Shown piece after piece: positions 39,123 through 48,194 of a DNA stretch of 64,000 bases. Source of the DNA: Pseudomonadota bacterium (GTDB lineage: Bacteria > Myxococcota > Myxococcia > Myxococcales > Myxococcaceae); assembly GCA_023426545.1 (NCBI GenBank), contig JAFAAN010000044.1:1-64000 (forward strand). The letters are read 5' to 3'. A model generated the notes under the pieces. The model had not been told where the DNA came from. It saw nothing but the letters and a program-made list of their open reading frames with translations, and did not search any database. Each line of letters starts with the position of its first letter. The stretch's first letter is position 1. The translations under genes and the position numbers were made by a program.

Positions 39123-40358
39123 TCAGATGATTCTGCGAAGCGGCAACAACAACCGCTCCAGCAGCTTCTGCCAGAGGGGGCGGCGGCGGAATTCCGCCAG
39201 CGTCACTTCGCGACAGTCGCCGCAGTCGCCGCGGAACGCGTCCTCCAGTTGCTGCCCCAACCGAGGGTCCGCGAAGACGGCGTTCACCTCGTGGTTGAAG
39301 GCCAGGCTCAGCCGCTCCAGGTTGAACGAGCCGATGGTGCCCCACACGCCGTCCACCACGGCCGTCTTGGCGTGGAGCACGCCGCGCTGCCACTCGAAGA
39401 TGCGGACGCCCGCGCCCAGCAGCCGCTCGTAGAAGGCCCGGGCCACGAACTCCAGGATGGGGTGGTCGCTGCGGGCATTGAGCAGCAGGTGGACCTCCAC
39501 GCCCCGCCGGGCGGCTTCGCGCAGCGCCGTCACCATGCGCCGGTCCGGGATGAAGTAGGCGGCGGCCACCCGCACGCTGCGCCGGGCCCGGCGGATGGCG
39601 TGCAGATAGGCCCGGTGGATGCTGCGACGGCTGGACAGCACCGCCAGCCCCACCCACCCGCGCCGCAGTGGCGGGCGCCGCAGGCGCTCCAGCCGCTGGA
39701 GCAGCCGGTGGGAGCGCCCCTGGAACATCATCCGCCACGTCGCCAGGAAGCACCGCTCCAGCTCGTGGACGGCGGGCCCCTCGATGCGCAGCACGTCGTC
39801 CCGCCACGCCGCGCCCAGGCCCGCGGGCGCCCAGTGGGAGGCGATGTTCACCCCGCCGGTGAAGGCCACCTCCCCATCCACGACGAGAATCTTCCGGTGG
39901 TCCCTGCGCAGCAGGTGCCGCAGCCCGCGCGACAGGCTGAAGGGCTTGAAGGCGCGGATGTCCACGCCCCGCGCGCGCAGCCCCTCGAAGAAGCTCCGGC
40001 GGCTCGACCACGAGCCCACCGCGTCATACAGCACCTTCACGTGCACGCCGCGCCCGGCCGCCTCCGCCAGGGCCTCGCCGAACAGCTCGCCCACGGCGTC
40101 GGAGACGAACATGTACGTCTCCAGGCGGATGTAGCGGCGCGCCCGGCGGATGGCCTCCAGCATCGCCGGGTAGGCCTCCACGCCGTCGCGCAGCAGCTGA
40201 CAGGCGTTGCCCTGGACCACGGCATGGCGGCGAGGCAGGTAGTAGCGGGCCAGCAGCAGGCTGGAGACGTTGGGGCTCCACACCGGCCCCAGCGCGGCCT
40301 GCCCCCCACCCTCGGCCCGTTCACCCGACTGCTCCGTCAACGCCTCCAGGTCACGCAT
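39123..40358 (-). CDS. Phospholipase-D-family cardiolipin synthase-like enzyme
   Basis: A 411-residue enzyme with two HKD motifs. The first is HRKILVVDGEVAFTGGVN (His154, Lys156, Asp161) and the second HAKTAVVDGVWGTIGSFN (His329, Lys331, Asp336). The spacing and AYPAMLEAIRRARRYIRLET fit bacterial cardiolipin synthases (ClsB-like), which join phosphatidylglycerol to another lipid. There is no N-terminal membrane pair, like ClsB rather than ClsA. It could instead be a non-specific phospholipase D. The ATG at 40358 has no strong ribosome site. A hairpin separates it from the FHA operon upstream. Confidence 0.85.
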   Translation of the reverse strand: MRDLEALTEQSGERAEGGGQAALGPVWSPNVSSLLLARYYLPRRHAVVQGNACQLLRDGVEAYPAMLEAIRRARRYIRLETYMFVSDAVGELFGEALAEAAGRGVHVKVLYDAVGSWSSRRSFFEGLRARGVDIRAFKPFSLSRGLRHLLRRDHRKILVVDGEVAFTGGVNIASHWAPAGLGAAWRDDVLRIEGPAVHELERCFLATWRMMFQGRSHRLLQRLERLRRPPLRRGWVGLAVLSSRRSIHRAYLHAIRRARRSVRVAAAYFIPDRRMVTALREAARRGVEVHLLLNARSDHPILEFVARAFYERLLGAGVRIFEWQRGVLHAKTAVVDGVWGTIGSFNLERLSLAFNHEVNAVFADPRLGQQLEDAFRGDCGDCREVTLAEFRRRPLWQKLLERLLLPLRRII

Positions 40359-40420
40359 GGCCCCACAACGGTGAGGATGCCCGCGTCCCCCGGCAACCCG
40401 GCGCCTTCCGCAGCCCTCCC

Positions 40421-40449
40421 TCCGGTGCCAGCCCATGTCTGGCACCGGA
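40421..40449. terminator. 11-bp hairpin after the WYL-WYL-FHA operon
   Basis: TCCGGTGCCAG and CTGGCACCGGA pair perfectly around 7 bases, starting 29 bases beyond the FHA stop on the minus strand. It marks the end of that operon ahead of the phospholipase gene. Confidence 0.65.
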
Positions 40450-40477
40450 CAGGGCGGGTGGCGCCCGGGACCTCTTC

Positions 40478-42049
40478 TTAGAGGCCGTACTCCCCGCGCT
40501 TGTTCTCCGCCCGGGTGGCGCAGGGCTGGTCGAACTCCGGGAAGTACTCCTTCACGTGGTCCAGGGTGGCGGAGGCGCTCTTGTAGTTGCCCTGGTTGTA
40601 GTAGCCCTCCACCTCCAGCAGCAGCTTGGCGCAGGTGCGGTCCAGCTCCTGCTGCGCCGCCTTCATCCGCTCCTGGGCCTCGTAATAGAGGTCCGGCTTG
40701 GGCTCCGGGTGGGCCTCCAGCATCAGCCACGCCACGCGGAAGGACTTCCACGCCTCGTAGCGGTTGCGGGCGCCGATGTCCGGCCTGTCGAAGTTCGTCC
40801 GGCCGCGCTTGTAGTACTCGTTGGCCTCCCGCACGAGCTCCTCGGGCAGCAGGTCCGGCAGCAGCGCGCGCTCCACCCAGATGTTCCAGATCATCCAGGG
40901 GTCCTCCCCCGGAGGATTCTTCACGTTGTCGAAGATGATGCGGTTGGGCTCGCCCTTCTTCAGGTGCTGGGCCGGAATCATCAGCTCGATGGCGCGGTCG
41001 TGGCTGGCCAGCGTGTCGGGCGGCACCTTGCCCACGTCCACCCCGTTGACGCTCACCACGACCTCATCCTTGGAGATGCCCTGCGCCTGGTAGTGGAGGA
41101 TGACCACCGCGCGCGTGGCGGCGGTGTACTCCCACTCGAAGACCTTCATGTCCGGGCGCTCCCACATGACCCCCGGACCCACGCCGAACGAGTCGCGGAT
41201 GGGCTGCCCGCTGAGCCATGCGGGCTCCTCCCCCTTCGGCTGGCCGTCGTCTCCGCTCAGCACCAGCCAGTAGAGGACCCCGAAGAGCGCGAGCACCATG
41301 GCCACGCCGCCACCGATGATGCCGGTGCGCACGCCCTGGCTGGCGTCCGCCCAGAAGAGCTTCGCGCTGGACACCACGCCGGGAGACTCACGCCGGATGC
41401 GGGCGCGCTCGGCCGCGGACAGCCCGCCGCCACCACCGCCAGACGGCGCTGGACGGGCGCGGGCGGGGGGAGGCGCGCTGGGGGCACGTCTGGCGGGGGG
41501 CGCCGCGGGCGCCGCGCGCTCGATGGCCGCCGGACGCGAGCCACTCTGCCCCTGGGACACCGGGCGCAGGGCCCGGAGGTTGGAGCGGGTGGCCCCCTCC
41601 CGGATCTCGTCCAGCTCCGACTGGTCCGCGCCCTCGGGGGCCAGCGCCACGCCCTTGTTGCGCTGCCGCTTCAGGGTGTCCAGGGACACGATGCGGGTGC
41701 TGCCGTCGCCGTCCTGGGCGCCGGCGGGGAGCTCCTCCTCGCCGGTGGCGGGCTCGTCCGTCAGCATGATGAAGACGAACGTCACCGGGCCCAGGGTCAG
41801 CTTGTCGCCGTCCTCGAGCACATGCGTCTTCACCGGACTGCCGTTGACGAGCGACCCGTTGGCGCTGCCCTGGTCCTCGACGGTGTAGGCATCGCCGTCG
41901 AGGAAGATTCGACAGTGGCGCCGGGACACACCCGGATCGAACAACGCGACGTCGCAATCCGTCGAACGGCCGATGAGAACGGAGTCCTGGTCGAAGACGA
42001 ACTCCTTGCCGGCTTCTCTACCCTCGGAGATCGTCAGCTGGAAAGGCAT
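40478..42049 (-). CDS. FHA-domain protein with one transmembrane segment
   Basis: A 523-residue protein. The N-terminal FHA domain (about residues 20-95) keeps the phosphothreonine-binding residues: LIGRSTDCDVALFDPGVSRR, HCRIF and GSANGSLVNG. A disordered Ala/Pro/Arg/Gly linker (about 100-235) leads to one membrane helix, about 243-266 (GIIGGGVAMVLALFGVLYWL). The C-terminal 255 residues lie on the other side and include a beta domain (FEWEYTAATRAVVILHYQAQ) and a helical part (YYEAQERMKAAQQELDRTCA). FHA would face the cytoplasm and bind a phosphorylated partner. It follows the second WYL gene by 6 bases, so the three form one operon. Confidence 0.85.
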   Translation of the reverse strand: MPFQLTISEGREAGKEFVFDQDSVLIGRSTDCDVALFDPGVSRRHCRIFLDGDAYTVEDQGSANGSLVNGSPVKTHVLEDGDKLTLGPVTFVFIMLTDEPATGEEELPAGAQDGDGSTRIVSLDTLKRQRNKGVALAPEGADQSELDEIREGATRSNLRALRPVSQGQSGSRPAAIERAAPAAPPARRAPSAPPPARARPAPSGGGGGGLSAAERARIRRESPGVVSSAKLFWADASQGVRTGIIGGGVAMVLALFGVLYWLVLSGDDGQPKGEEPAWLSGQPIRDSFGVGPGVMWERPDMKVFEWEYTAATRAVVILHYQAQGISKDEVVVSVNGVDVGKVPPDTLASHDRAIELMIPAQHLKKGEPNRIIFDNVKNPPGEDPWMIWNIWVERALLPDLLPEELVREANEYYKRGRTNFDRPDIGARNRYEAWKSFRVAWLMLEAHPEPKPDLYYEAQERMKAAQQELDRTCAKLLLEVEGYYNQGNYKSASATLDHVKEYFPEFDQPCATRAENKRGEYGL

Positions 42050-42055
42050 GGGGGG

Positions 42056-42985
42056 TCACAATCCTACAGAGGCCCGTGCCGCTCGGGCAACGGCTGCACG
42101 CGCGGACGGCGGCTCCACCACCTCCGCCTCCCCTCCGAAGGACAGGACCCACTGGGTCAGCCAGCGCTCGCTGTCCCCCGCCACCAGCACCTCCACCCCT
42201 CCGTCCGCGAGCGGCCGGGCATCCGTCCCGAAGCGCTCCTTCACGTAGGGTGCGGCCACCGGGGAGAAGCGCACCCGCACCGAGGCGTCGGTGAGGCCCC
42301 GCGCCGGGTTGGGCACGTCCGCCCGCGCGTCGGCGGGGGGCTGGAAGGCCACGTCCGTGAGGGTGATGTCCTCCATCCGGTCCAGGCGGAACAGGCGCGT
42401 GTCCTGCCGGGCGTGACAGTAGCCCTGCAGGTACCACTGGCCCCGGTGGCTGAGCAGCTCGTAGGGCTGCACGGTGCGCGGCTCCGGAGCGCGGCCCGGG
42501 CTGGCGTAGGCGAACGTCACCTCCAGCTTCTCGATGATGGCGCGGGTGAGCGGCCCCAGCGCCTGGGGCGCCTCCGTGGAGGCGTCAATCTTCCGGTACA
42601 TCTCCCGGTAGCGTGCCCGGGTGGCGGGCGGCAGGACGCGCTCCAGCTTCTGGAGGGCGCTCTGCAGGGCGTCTCCCGTCGCGGGCCGGAGCAGCTCCGC
42701 CGAGGCGGACAGCGCCGCGGCCTCGCCCGGCGTCAGGCGGGGCGGCGCGAACAGGCGTTGATCCAGGTCCACGTAGACGCGGTCGTTGTCCACGTAGATG
42801 TCGATGTAGTCGTCCGGGTTGAAGGGCGGCCGGCCCACGCACGTGAGCAGGTCCAGCTCGTCCAACAGGTCCTCGCGGCTGACGTTGAGGGCGCGCGCGA
42901 GCGCGTCCACCGTGACGCCGGGGTGCTTGGACACGTAGGGGACCAGGAACAGCAGGCGGCGGAGCCGCTCATGGACGTTGCTCAT
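42056..42985 (-). CDS. WYL-domain transcriptional regulator (second of pair)
   Basis: A 309-residue protein; the ATG at 42985 overlaps the stop of the other WYL gene by 4 bases. An N-terminal helix-turn-helix (LLFLVPYVSKHPGVTVDALA, RALNVSREDLLDELDLLTCV) is followed by the WYL domain with its name motif intact: SHRGQWYLQGYCHARQDTRL then FRLDRMEDI, and a C-terminal WCX part. WYL domains bind nucleic acid or nucleotides. The pair resembles PafB-PafC of actinobacteria, which act as one regulator of DNA-damage genes. No proteasome genes are here, so the role may differ. Confidence 0.87.
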   Translation of the reverse strand: MSNVHERLRRLLFLVPYVSKHPGVTVDALARALNVSREDLLDELDLLTCVGRPPFNPDDYIDIYVDNDRVYVDLDQRLFAPPRLTPGEAAALSASAELLRPATGDALQSALQKLERVLPPATRARYREMYRKIDASTEAPQALGPLTRAIIEKLEVTFAYASPGRAPEPRTVQPYELLSHRGQWYLQGYCHARQDTRLFRLDRMEDITLTDVAFQPPADARADVPNPARGLTDASVRVRFSPVAAPYVKERFGTDARPLADGGVEVLVAGDSERWLTQWVLSFGGEAEVVEPPSARAAVARAARASVGL

Positions 42986-44004
42986 GCGCTCACCTTGTCC
43001 TGCGCGTCCTCGTGACACGCCACGATGCGCGACGCCATCTCCCGCAGCCGCGCCTGCGCCCGCTCCGGGCCCTCCACGCGGCAGTCCGGCCCCAGCGCCA
43101 GGCAGAAGCGCAGCAGGCCATCCAGGAACGTCACCGGCAGCCGGGCCCTCACGCCGCCCGCCTCGGCCGGCGCCAACGTGGCCCCCGGCAGCAGACCCGC
43201 CGCCCGCGAGGCCAGCGTGTCCGACAGGTGGAGCACCACCTCCACCTGCTCATGGAAGCGGTGCTGCCAGGGGAAGTACGCCACGTGGGTATCCAGCGAG
43301 AAGTCCGCGGGCACCTGGAAGTCCGGCGTGCGCGGACGCGCCGTGTTCGCCTTGAGCCCGCGGATGCGGTGGACGTGGAAGCTCCGCAGGCTGCCGCGCA
43401 GGTGGCAGTACCCCACCAGCGTCCAGGCGCCCCGGCGCAGCGCCAGGCCATACGGGTCCACGCGCCGCTGCGTGGTGCCGGCCTGCTTGGGGCTGGCGTA
43501 CGTCAGGTCCACCCACTTGCGCGCCGCGCACGCGTCCCAGAGCTGCTCCAGGCGCGCGGCGATTTCCTTCTCCTGCCCCTCGTGTACCGAGCCCAGCTCC
43601 ATCCGCACGCCCGGTGTGGGCAGCGACTGGCCGGCGAAGAAGCCGATCTTCCGCAGCGCGTGCGCCAGGTCGTCCCGACCGGGAAAGGCCCCCGAGGCCA
43701 GCGCCGCGGAGCCGGCGGCATAGAGCACAGCCAGCTCCTCCTTCGAAAGGTCCGCCTCCGGGAGGTAGTAGGCGTCCCGGTCGACGATGTAGCCGTCCCG
43801 CCGCTCATCGTCCCCCTGCACGTACGTCAGCGGGAAGCCCAGCTCCACGAGCTCCGCCTTGTCGCGCTCGAACTTCCGCTCGGCGGCGTCGTCCGAGCCG
43901 CCGTAATCACCAGGAAAATGCTCACGCAGCTCGGCCCAGGAGATGGGCTCGCGGGCGTCGAGCAGGAGAGCCACGAGGTCGAGGATGCGTTCGGTGCGGT
44001 CCAT
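42982..44004 (-). CDS. WYL-domain transcriptional regulator (first of pair)
   Basis: A 340-residue protein. The winged helix is RTERILDLVALLLDAREPIS and WAELREHFPGDYGGSDDAAE, with a longer wing than its partner. The WYL core reads RRGAWTLVGYCHLRGSLRSF then HVHRIRGL: the Tyr-Leu of the motif is replaced (WTL for WYL), while the following Arg residues are kept. The WCX region ends at KVSA. It is the first gene of the WYL-WYL-FHA operon. The unequal state of the two WYL motifs suggests the pair acts as a heterodimer. Confidence 0.87.
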   Translation of the reverse strand: MDRTERILDLVALLLDAREPISWAELREHFPGDYGGSDDAAERKFERDKAELVELGFPLTYVQGDDERRDGYIVDRDAYYLPEADLSKEELAVLYAAGSAALASGAFPGRDDLAHALRKIGFFAGQSLPTPGVRMELGSVHEGQEKEIAARLEQLWDACAARKWVDLTYASPKQAGTTQRRVDPYGLALRRGAWTLVGYCHLRGSLRSFHVHRIRGLKANTARPRTPDFQVPADFSLDTHVAYFPWQHRFHEQVEVVLHLSDTLASRAAGLLPGATLAPAEAGGVRARLPVTFLDGLLRFCLALGPDCRVEGPERAQARLREMASRIVACHEDAQDKVSA

Positions 44005-44318
44005 TGGAAAGGTGGGCGACGATGCCGGGCGCTCCCGGGGGGGTCAAGAAGTGGGCGTGCGGGTTCAGAACAGACGGGCAGTCCGCCCGCGTCCGGCGAA
44101 ATAGCCGGGCACGACTGAACAGGCAAGCAGGTATTCGCCTGTGCGCGCGCCCGGCCCCAGTCCGGACGGAGCTGGCGACACAGGGGGGCTCGCACTGGGG
44201 GCATGATCTGGGTTATTTCTGAGCCATTCCGTGGAAGTGGAAGCGACGTGGACGGGGCTTGCCCGTCCGGGTGCCGCGTGGCCGGCGCGGCGAACGGCGG
44301 TTCCGAAGGGGCCTCACG
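44005..44318. other. Divergent intergenic region with a leader hairpin
   Basis: No gene is supported in this 314-base gap between the WYL operon (minus) and a secreted protein (plus). It must hold promoters for both. GGACGGG and CCCGTCC form a perfect 7-bp stem around 5 bases at 44250-44268, 50 bases before the plus-strand start, perhaps in its leader. A looser dyad ACAGGC...GCCTGT lies at about 44119-44142. I found no riboswitch I know. Confidence 0.5.
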
Positions 44319-44789
44319 ATGAGCGGCATCACCCTCGTCCGAAATGTGGTTGCCGGGCTGGCGATGCTCGTGGGTGTCACGAGCCTCGCGGCGCCGGCAC
44401 CCGTGCGCGCCGAGCCGCTCTACTTCGCCGTCGAGGTCCGCCGGGATGGACGCCTGGTCGCCCAGCCCAAGCTGCTGGGCGAGGCGGGCCGCACGCTCCG
44501 TGCCGAGCGCCGCCGCCCGGGCGCCCCCATCCCCGACTACCGGCTGATCCTCACGCCCCGGTCGGAAGGCCAGTCCTTCCACCTCCAGCTCGACCTGGTG
44601 CTGCCGGAGGCCAAGGGCCACTCGGAGCTGGCGCTGCTCCACGGCCAGGAGCGCAAGCTCCAGCTCGGCCGCGTCCCGGGCGAGCTGGAGGTCTCCCTGC
44701 TGCTGATGAAGGTGGACTCGCCGGAGTTCCGCGCGCTGATGCAGCTCGGCGAGGACAGCGGCAAGTCGATCTCCACGTCGTCCATCTAG
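44319..44789 (+). CDS. Secreted hypothetical protein
   Basis: A 156-residue protein with a signal peptide (GITLVRNVVAGLAMLVGVTS, cut near PVRAEP). The mature part is a small beta-rich domain: PLYFAVEVRRDGRLVAQPKL, YRLILTPRSEGQSFHLQLDL, LQLGRVPGELEVSLLLMKVD. No family recognised. GGGG eight bases before the ATG is a fair ribosome site. It is convergent with proB, 13 bases apart. Confidence 0.65.
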   Translation: MSGITLVRNVVAGLAMLVGVTSLAAPAPVRAEPLYFAVEVRRDGRLVAQPKLLGEAGRTLRAERRRPGAPIPDYRLILTPRSEGQSFHLQLDLVLPEAKGHSELALLHGQERKLQLGRVPGELEVSLLLMKVDSPEFRALMQLGEDSGKSISTSSI

Positions 44790-44802
44790 GCCCACCCTCG
44801 CG

Positions 44803-45936
44803 CTACAGGACGGCCAGGTCGTCGCGGTGGACCGCTTCGTCCAGGTAGCGGTAGCCCAGCACCGCCTCGATGTCCGCCGTGTGCCGCCCGGCGATGCGCC
44901 GCAGCTCGTTGGCGTCATAGGAGACCAGCCCCCGCGCGAACACGGCGCCCGCCTCGTCCGCCAGGTCCACCGGGTCTCCCCGCCCGAAGTCCCCCTCGAC
45001 GGCGCGCACGCCGCTGGGCAGCAGGCTGCGCTTGCCGCGGACAATCGCCGCGCGCGCGCCCGCATCCACCCTGAGCAGGCCCCGGGCACGCAAGGCGTGC
45101 GCAATCCATGTGCCGCGGGCGCTGCGCCGGCAGCCTGTAGGCTCGAAGAGGGTCCCCACCTCCGCGCCCTCCAGCACCGCGCGCAGGCGGCCCGGCACGG
45201 CGCCGGACGTCACCACGCAGTGGATGCCGGACTCCGAGGCGCGCGCGGCGGCCCGCACCTTGGTGCTCATGCCGCCCGTCCCCACCCCGCTGGTGGTGCC
45301 CGCGGCCAGGGCCAGCACCTCGGGCGTCACCTGCCGCACCGTGGACAGCAGCTCCGCGCCCGGGTCGCGCCGGGGGTCCCGGGTGTAGAGCCCCTCCACG
45401 TCCGATAGCAGGACGAGCGCATCGGCCTCCACCACGCCCGCCACCAGGCCCGCCAGCGTGTCGTTGTCACCGAACTTCAGCTCGTCCACGGAGACGGTGT
45501 CGTTCTCGTTGATGACGGGAATGACGCCCGCCGTGAGCAGGCGCGCCAGCGTGTGCTTCACGTTGAGGTAGCGGCGGCGCTCCTGCACGTCCTCGTGGGT
45601 GAGCAGCACCTGGGCCACTACCTTCCCACGCGGGGCGAACGCCTCCTCGTAGGCCTGCATCAGCCGGCTCTGCCCCACCGCCGCGCAGGCCTGCTTGCCC
45701 GGGATGTCGCGAGGGCGCGAGGGCAGGCCCAGCCGCTCGACCCCCAGGGCGATGGCGCCGCTGGATACGACCACCAGCTCGCGGCCCTGCGCGGCCCACA
45801 ACAAATCCTGGCCCAGCGCATCAAAGTGCGTGTGGTTGAAGCGCCCGGTGGCGTTCGTCAGCGCGTTGGTGCCGATTTTCACCACCACGCGCCGGGCGGC
45901 GCGCAGGGCGGTGCGTCCAGTGGAATTCGAACTCAC
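44803..45936 (-). CDS. proB: Glutamate 5-kinase
   Basis: A 377-residue enzyme from the GTG at 45936, close to the 367 of E. coli; a GTG at 45993 would add 19 residues and neither has a clear ribosome site. The amino-acid-kinase domain has RRVVVKIGTNALTNATGRFN, LVVVSSGAIALGVERLGLPS and VIPVINENDTVSVDELKFGD. A C-terminal PUA domain (LLRVDAGARAAIVRGKRSLL) follows. It makes gamma-glutamyl phosphate, the first step to proline, and is usually inhibited by proline. proA is not next to it here. Confidence 0.94.
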   Translation of the reverse strand: MSSNSTGRTALRAARRVVVKIGTNALTNATGRFNHTHFDALGQDLLWAAQGRELVVVSSGAIALGVERLGLPSRPRDIPGKQACAAVGQSRLMQAYEEAFAPRGKVVAQVLLTHEDVQERRRYLNVKHTLARLLTAGVIPVINENDTVSVDELKFGDNDTLAGLVAGVVEADALVLLSDVEGLYTRDPRRDPGAELLSTVRQVTPEVLALAAGTTSGVGTGGMSTKVRAAARASESGIHCVVTSGAVPGRLRAVLEGAEVGTLFEPTGCRRSARGTWIAHALRARGLLRVDAGARAAIVRGKRSLLPSGVRAVEGDFGRGDPVDLADEAGAVFARGLVSYDANELRRIAGRHTADIEAVLGYRYLDEAVHRDDLAVL

Positions 45937-46058
45937 GGGACGCCAGCGTAGGTCAGAAACGGAAGGCGCGCGCGTCCGGCGTGTTTTCCCCACGGTTGCA
46001 GTCGTAAAGTCGCACCCGAACGCGGTGGGGGCCCCTGCCTCCGCCAGGAGAGCAAGGT

Positions 46059-47711
46059 TTGAAGGAAATCTACGGCAACACCCTGGGCCTCAAGTCGAGC
46101 GAGCAGCACCGGCTGCGCAACACCTTCCGTCGGCGGGTGTCTCCGCACGAAATCGTGTCGCCCGAGCTTGCCCGGCACCTCACCGAGCTATCGCGTGAGA
46201 CGAACCGGCAGGTGGGTGTGCTCGTCAACCGGAAGGGCGAAATCGAGCACGTGGTGGTGGGCAACGCCCACAAGCTCGAGCTGCCCGACATCGGCCGCGC
46301 CCGCGCCGGGCAGGTGCGCCTGCGTGGCCTCCGCCTCATCCACACCCACTTGAAGAGCGAGCCGCTCACCAAGGATGACCTCACGGACCTCGCGCTGCTG
46401 CGCCTGGACTGCGTGGCGGCCATTGGCGTGGAGGGCGAGGGCCTGCCCGGCGTCCTGCATTACGCCTACCTCGTCCCGGAGAATGGCACGGGCGAGTTCT
46501 GGCACGTGGACAAGCTGCCCTCCGTCCATGTCGAGCAGCCGGACCTGCTGGCCACGCTGAGCGCGCTGGAGGACGAGTTCAACCGCAAGGCGGCCTCGCG
46601 CAAGGTGGCCGGCCGGGAGAAGGCCATCCTCGTGGCGGTGTGCCTGGACGGCAACCGCGCCCTCGCCGAGTCCAGCCTGGCGGAGCTGAAGGAGCTGGCG
46701 CGCACCGCGGGCGTGGAGGTCATCGACTCCGTGCTCCAGGTGAAGCGCGAGGCGGACCCGCGCTACCTCATCGGCCGCGGCAAGCTAGAGGAGCTCAACC
46801 TGCGCTCCATGCAGGCCATGGTGGACCTGCTCATCTTCGACAAGGACCTCACGCCGTCCCAGGGCCGGCACATCGGCGAGGCCACCAGCCTCAAGGTGCT
46901 GGACCGCACCCAGCTCATCCTCGACATCTTCGCGCAGCGCGCGCAGAGCGCCGAGGGCAAGCTGCAGGTGGAGCTGGCGCAGCTCAAGTACCGGCTGCCG
47001 CGGCTGGTGCAGAGCGACGACTCGCTCAGCCGGCTGATGGGCGGCATCGGCGGCCGGGGCCCTGGCGAGACGAAGCTGGAGATCGACCGCCGCCGCGTGC
47101 GCGAGCGCATCACCCACCTGGAGAAGCGCATCGACGCCATCGGCCGCGAGCGCAGCGTGCGGCGGGCCCAGCGCAACCGGCGCGAGCTGCCCGTCATCTC
47201 CATCGTCGGCTACACCAACGCCGGCAAGTCCACGCTCCTCAACGCCATCACCAACGCCGAGGTGCTGGCGGAGAACAAGCTGTTCGCCACGCTGGACCCC
47301 ACCAGCCGGCGGCTGCGCTTCCCGCGGGAGCGAGAGGTCATCATCACCGACACGGTGGGCTTCATCCGGGACCTGCCCAAGGACCTGGTGGCGGCCTTCC
47401 GCGCCACGCTGGAGGAGCTGTACGACGCCAGCCTGCTGCTGCACGTGGTGGACGCGGCGGACCCCGCCCGCGACGAGCAGGTGGAGGCGGTGGAGAACAT
47501 CCTCGAGTCGCTGGACCTGCTGGAGAAGCCCCGCCTCATGGTGTGGAACAAGGCGGACCTGCTGCCTCCAGACGAGGTGGAGACGCTGCTGCGCTCCCGG
47601 GGCGGCGTGGCCATCAGCGCCGCGACGCGCGAGGGCCTGGCGACGCTGCTGGCCAAGGCGGACACCACGCTGTTCGCCGAGGGCGCCACCGAGGCCATCG
47701 GCGCCGTCTGA
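46059..47711 (+). CDS. hflX: HflX ribosome-associated GTPase
   Basis: A 550-residue GTPase with a TTG start that has AGGAG eight bases before it. It is longer than E. coli HflX (426) because of an N-terminal region of about 170 residues ahead of the HflX domain (EVIDSVLQVKREADPRYLIG). The GTPase core has G1 VGYTNAGKSTLLNAI, G3 DTVGFIRDLPKDLVAAF and G4 NKAD. HflX binds the large ribosomal subunit and rescues or splits ribosomes under stress such as heat. The next gene begins 47 bases later. Confidence 0.93.
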   Translation: MKEIYGNTLGLKSSEQHRLRNTFRRRVSPHEIVSPELARHLTELSRETNRQVGVLVNRKGEIEHVVVGNAHKLELPDIGRARAGQVRLRGLRLIHTHLKSEPLTKDDLTDLALLRLDCVAAIGVEGEGLPGVLHYAYLVPENGTGEFWHVDKLPSVHVEQPDLLATLSALEDEFNRKAASRKVAGREKAILVAVCLDGNRALAESSLAELKELARTAGVEVIDSVLQVKREADPRYLIGRGKLEELNLRSMQAMVDLLIFDKDLTPSQGRHIGEATSLKVLDRTQLILDIFAQRAQSAEGKLQVELAQLKYRLPRLVQSDDSLSRLMGGIGGRGPGETKLEIDRRRVRERITHLEKRIDAIGRERSVRRAQRNRRELPVISIVGYTNAGKSTLLNAITNAEVLAENKLFATLDPTSRRLRFPREREVIITDTVGFIRDLPKDLVAAFRATLEELYDASLLLHVVDAADPARDEQVEAVENILESLDLLEKPRLMVWNKADLLPPDEVETLLRSRGGVAISAATREGLATLLAKADTTLFAEGATEAIGAV

Positions 47712-47758
47712 GGCCGCGGTTGCCGGGCAGGCACGGCTCCCCGTAGAGTCGGGGGGCC

Positions 47759-48190
47759 GTGTCGATTTCCACCCTCTCCCCCCTCCCGCTGCTGCTCGCC
47801 CAGGCCGACTACGCGAAGCCTGTGTCCTCCCTGTCGCCGAAGTACTTCGAGCTGCTGGAGCAGAACAGCCACATCATCTATCCCGCCCTGGCGGTGCTGA
47901 CGCTGGTCCTCATCGCCGCGGGCATCCTCCAGGCCTGGCGGACGCAGGACCTGGACGGCCTGCAGAAGAACGAGTTCAAGCGCGCCATCGTCAACGAGCT
48001 GCGCCGCAACATCAGCGGCATGCCCGGCGACCTGCTGGCCAAGTCCGTGGGCCTGGACCGCCTCAAGACGAACCGCCTGCTGGAGCAGATGCAGAGCGAG
48101 GGACTGGTGGTGAGCCACACCAACTCCCAGCGGCTCACCGTGTGGCGCGTCCGCGGCGCCGCGCCCGAGGTCAGCACCCGGCGCTACTGA
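47759..48190 (+). CDS. Membrane-anchored winged-helix protein
   Basis: A 143-residue protein with a GTG start. A hydrophobic start and Pro/Ser linker lead to one membrane helix (HIIYPALAVLTLVLIAAGIL), then a charged stretch and a winged-helix-like domain (RRNISGMPGDLLAKSVGLDR, LKTNRLLEQMQSEGLVVSHT, SQRLTVWRVRG). A membrane-tethered DNA-binding protein is the likely reading. It follows hflX and is convergent with gpsA, 4 bases apart. Exact role unknown. Confidence 0.7.
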   Translation: MSISTLSPLPLLLAQADYAKPVSSLSPKYFELLEQNSHIIYPALAVLTLVLIAAGILQAWRTQDLDGLQKNEFKRAIVNELRRNISGMPGDLLAKSVGLDRLKTNRLLEQMQSEGLVVSHTNSQRLTVWRVRGAAPEVSTRRY

Positions 48191-48194
48191 GGCG

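Noticed and set aside
45920..45940. tRNA T-loop-like text near the proB start
   Set aside because: Only a GTTCGAATTCC-like string matches; no acceptor or anticodon stem surrounds it.
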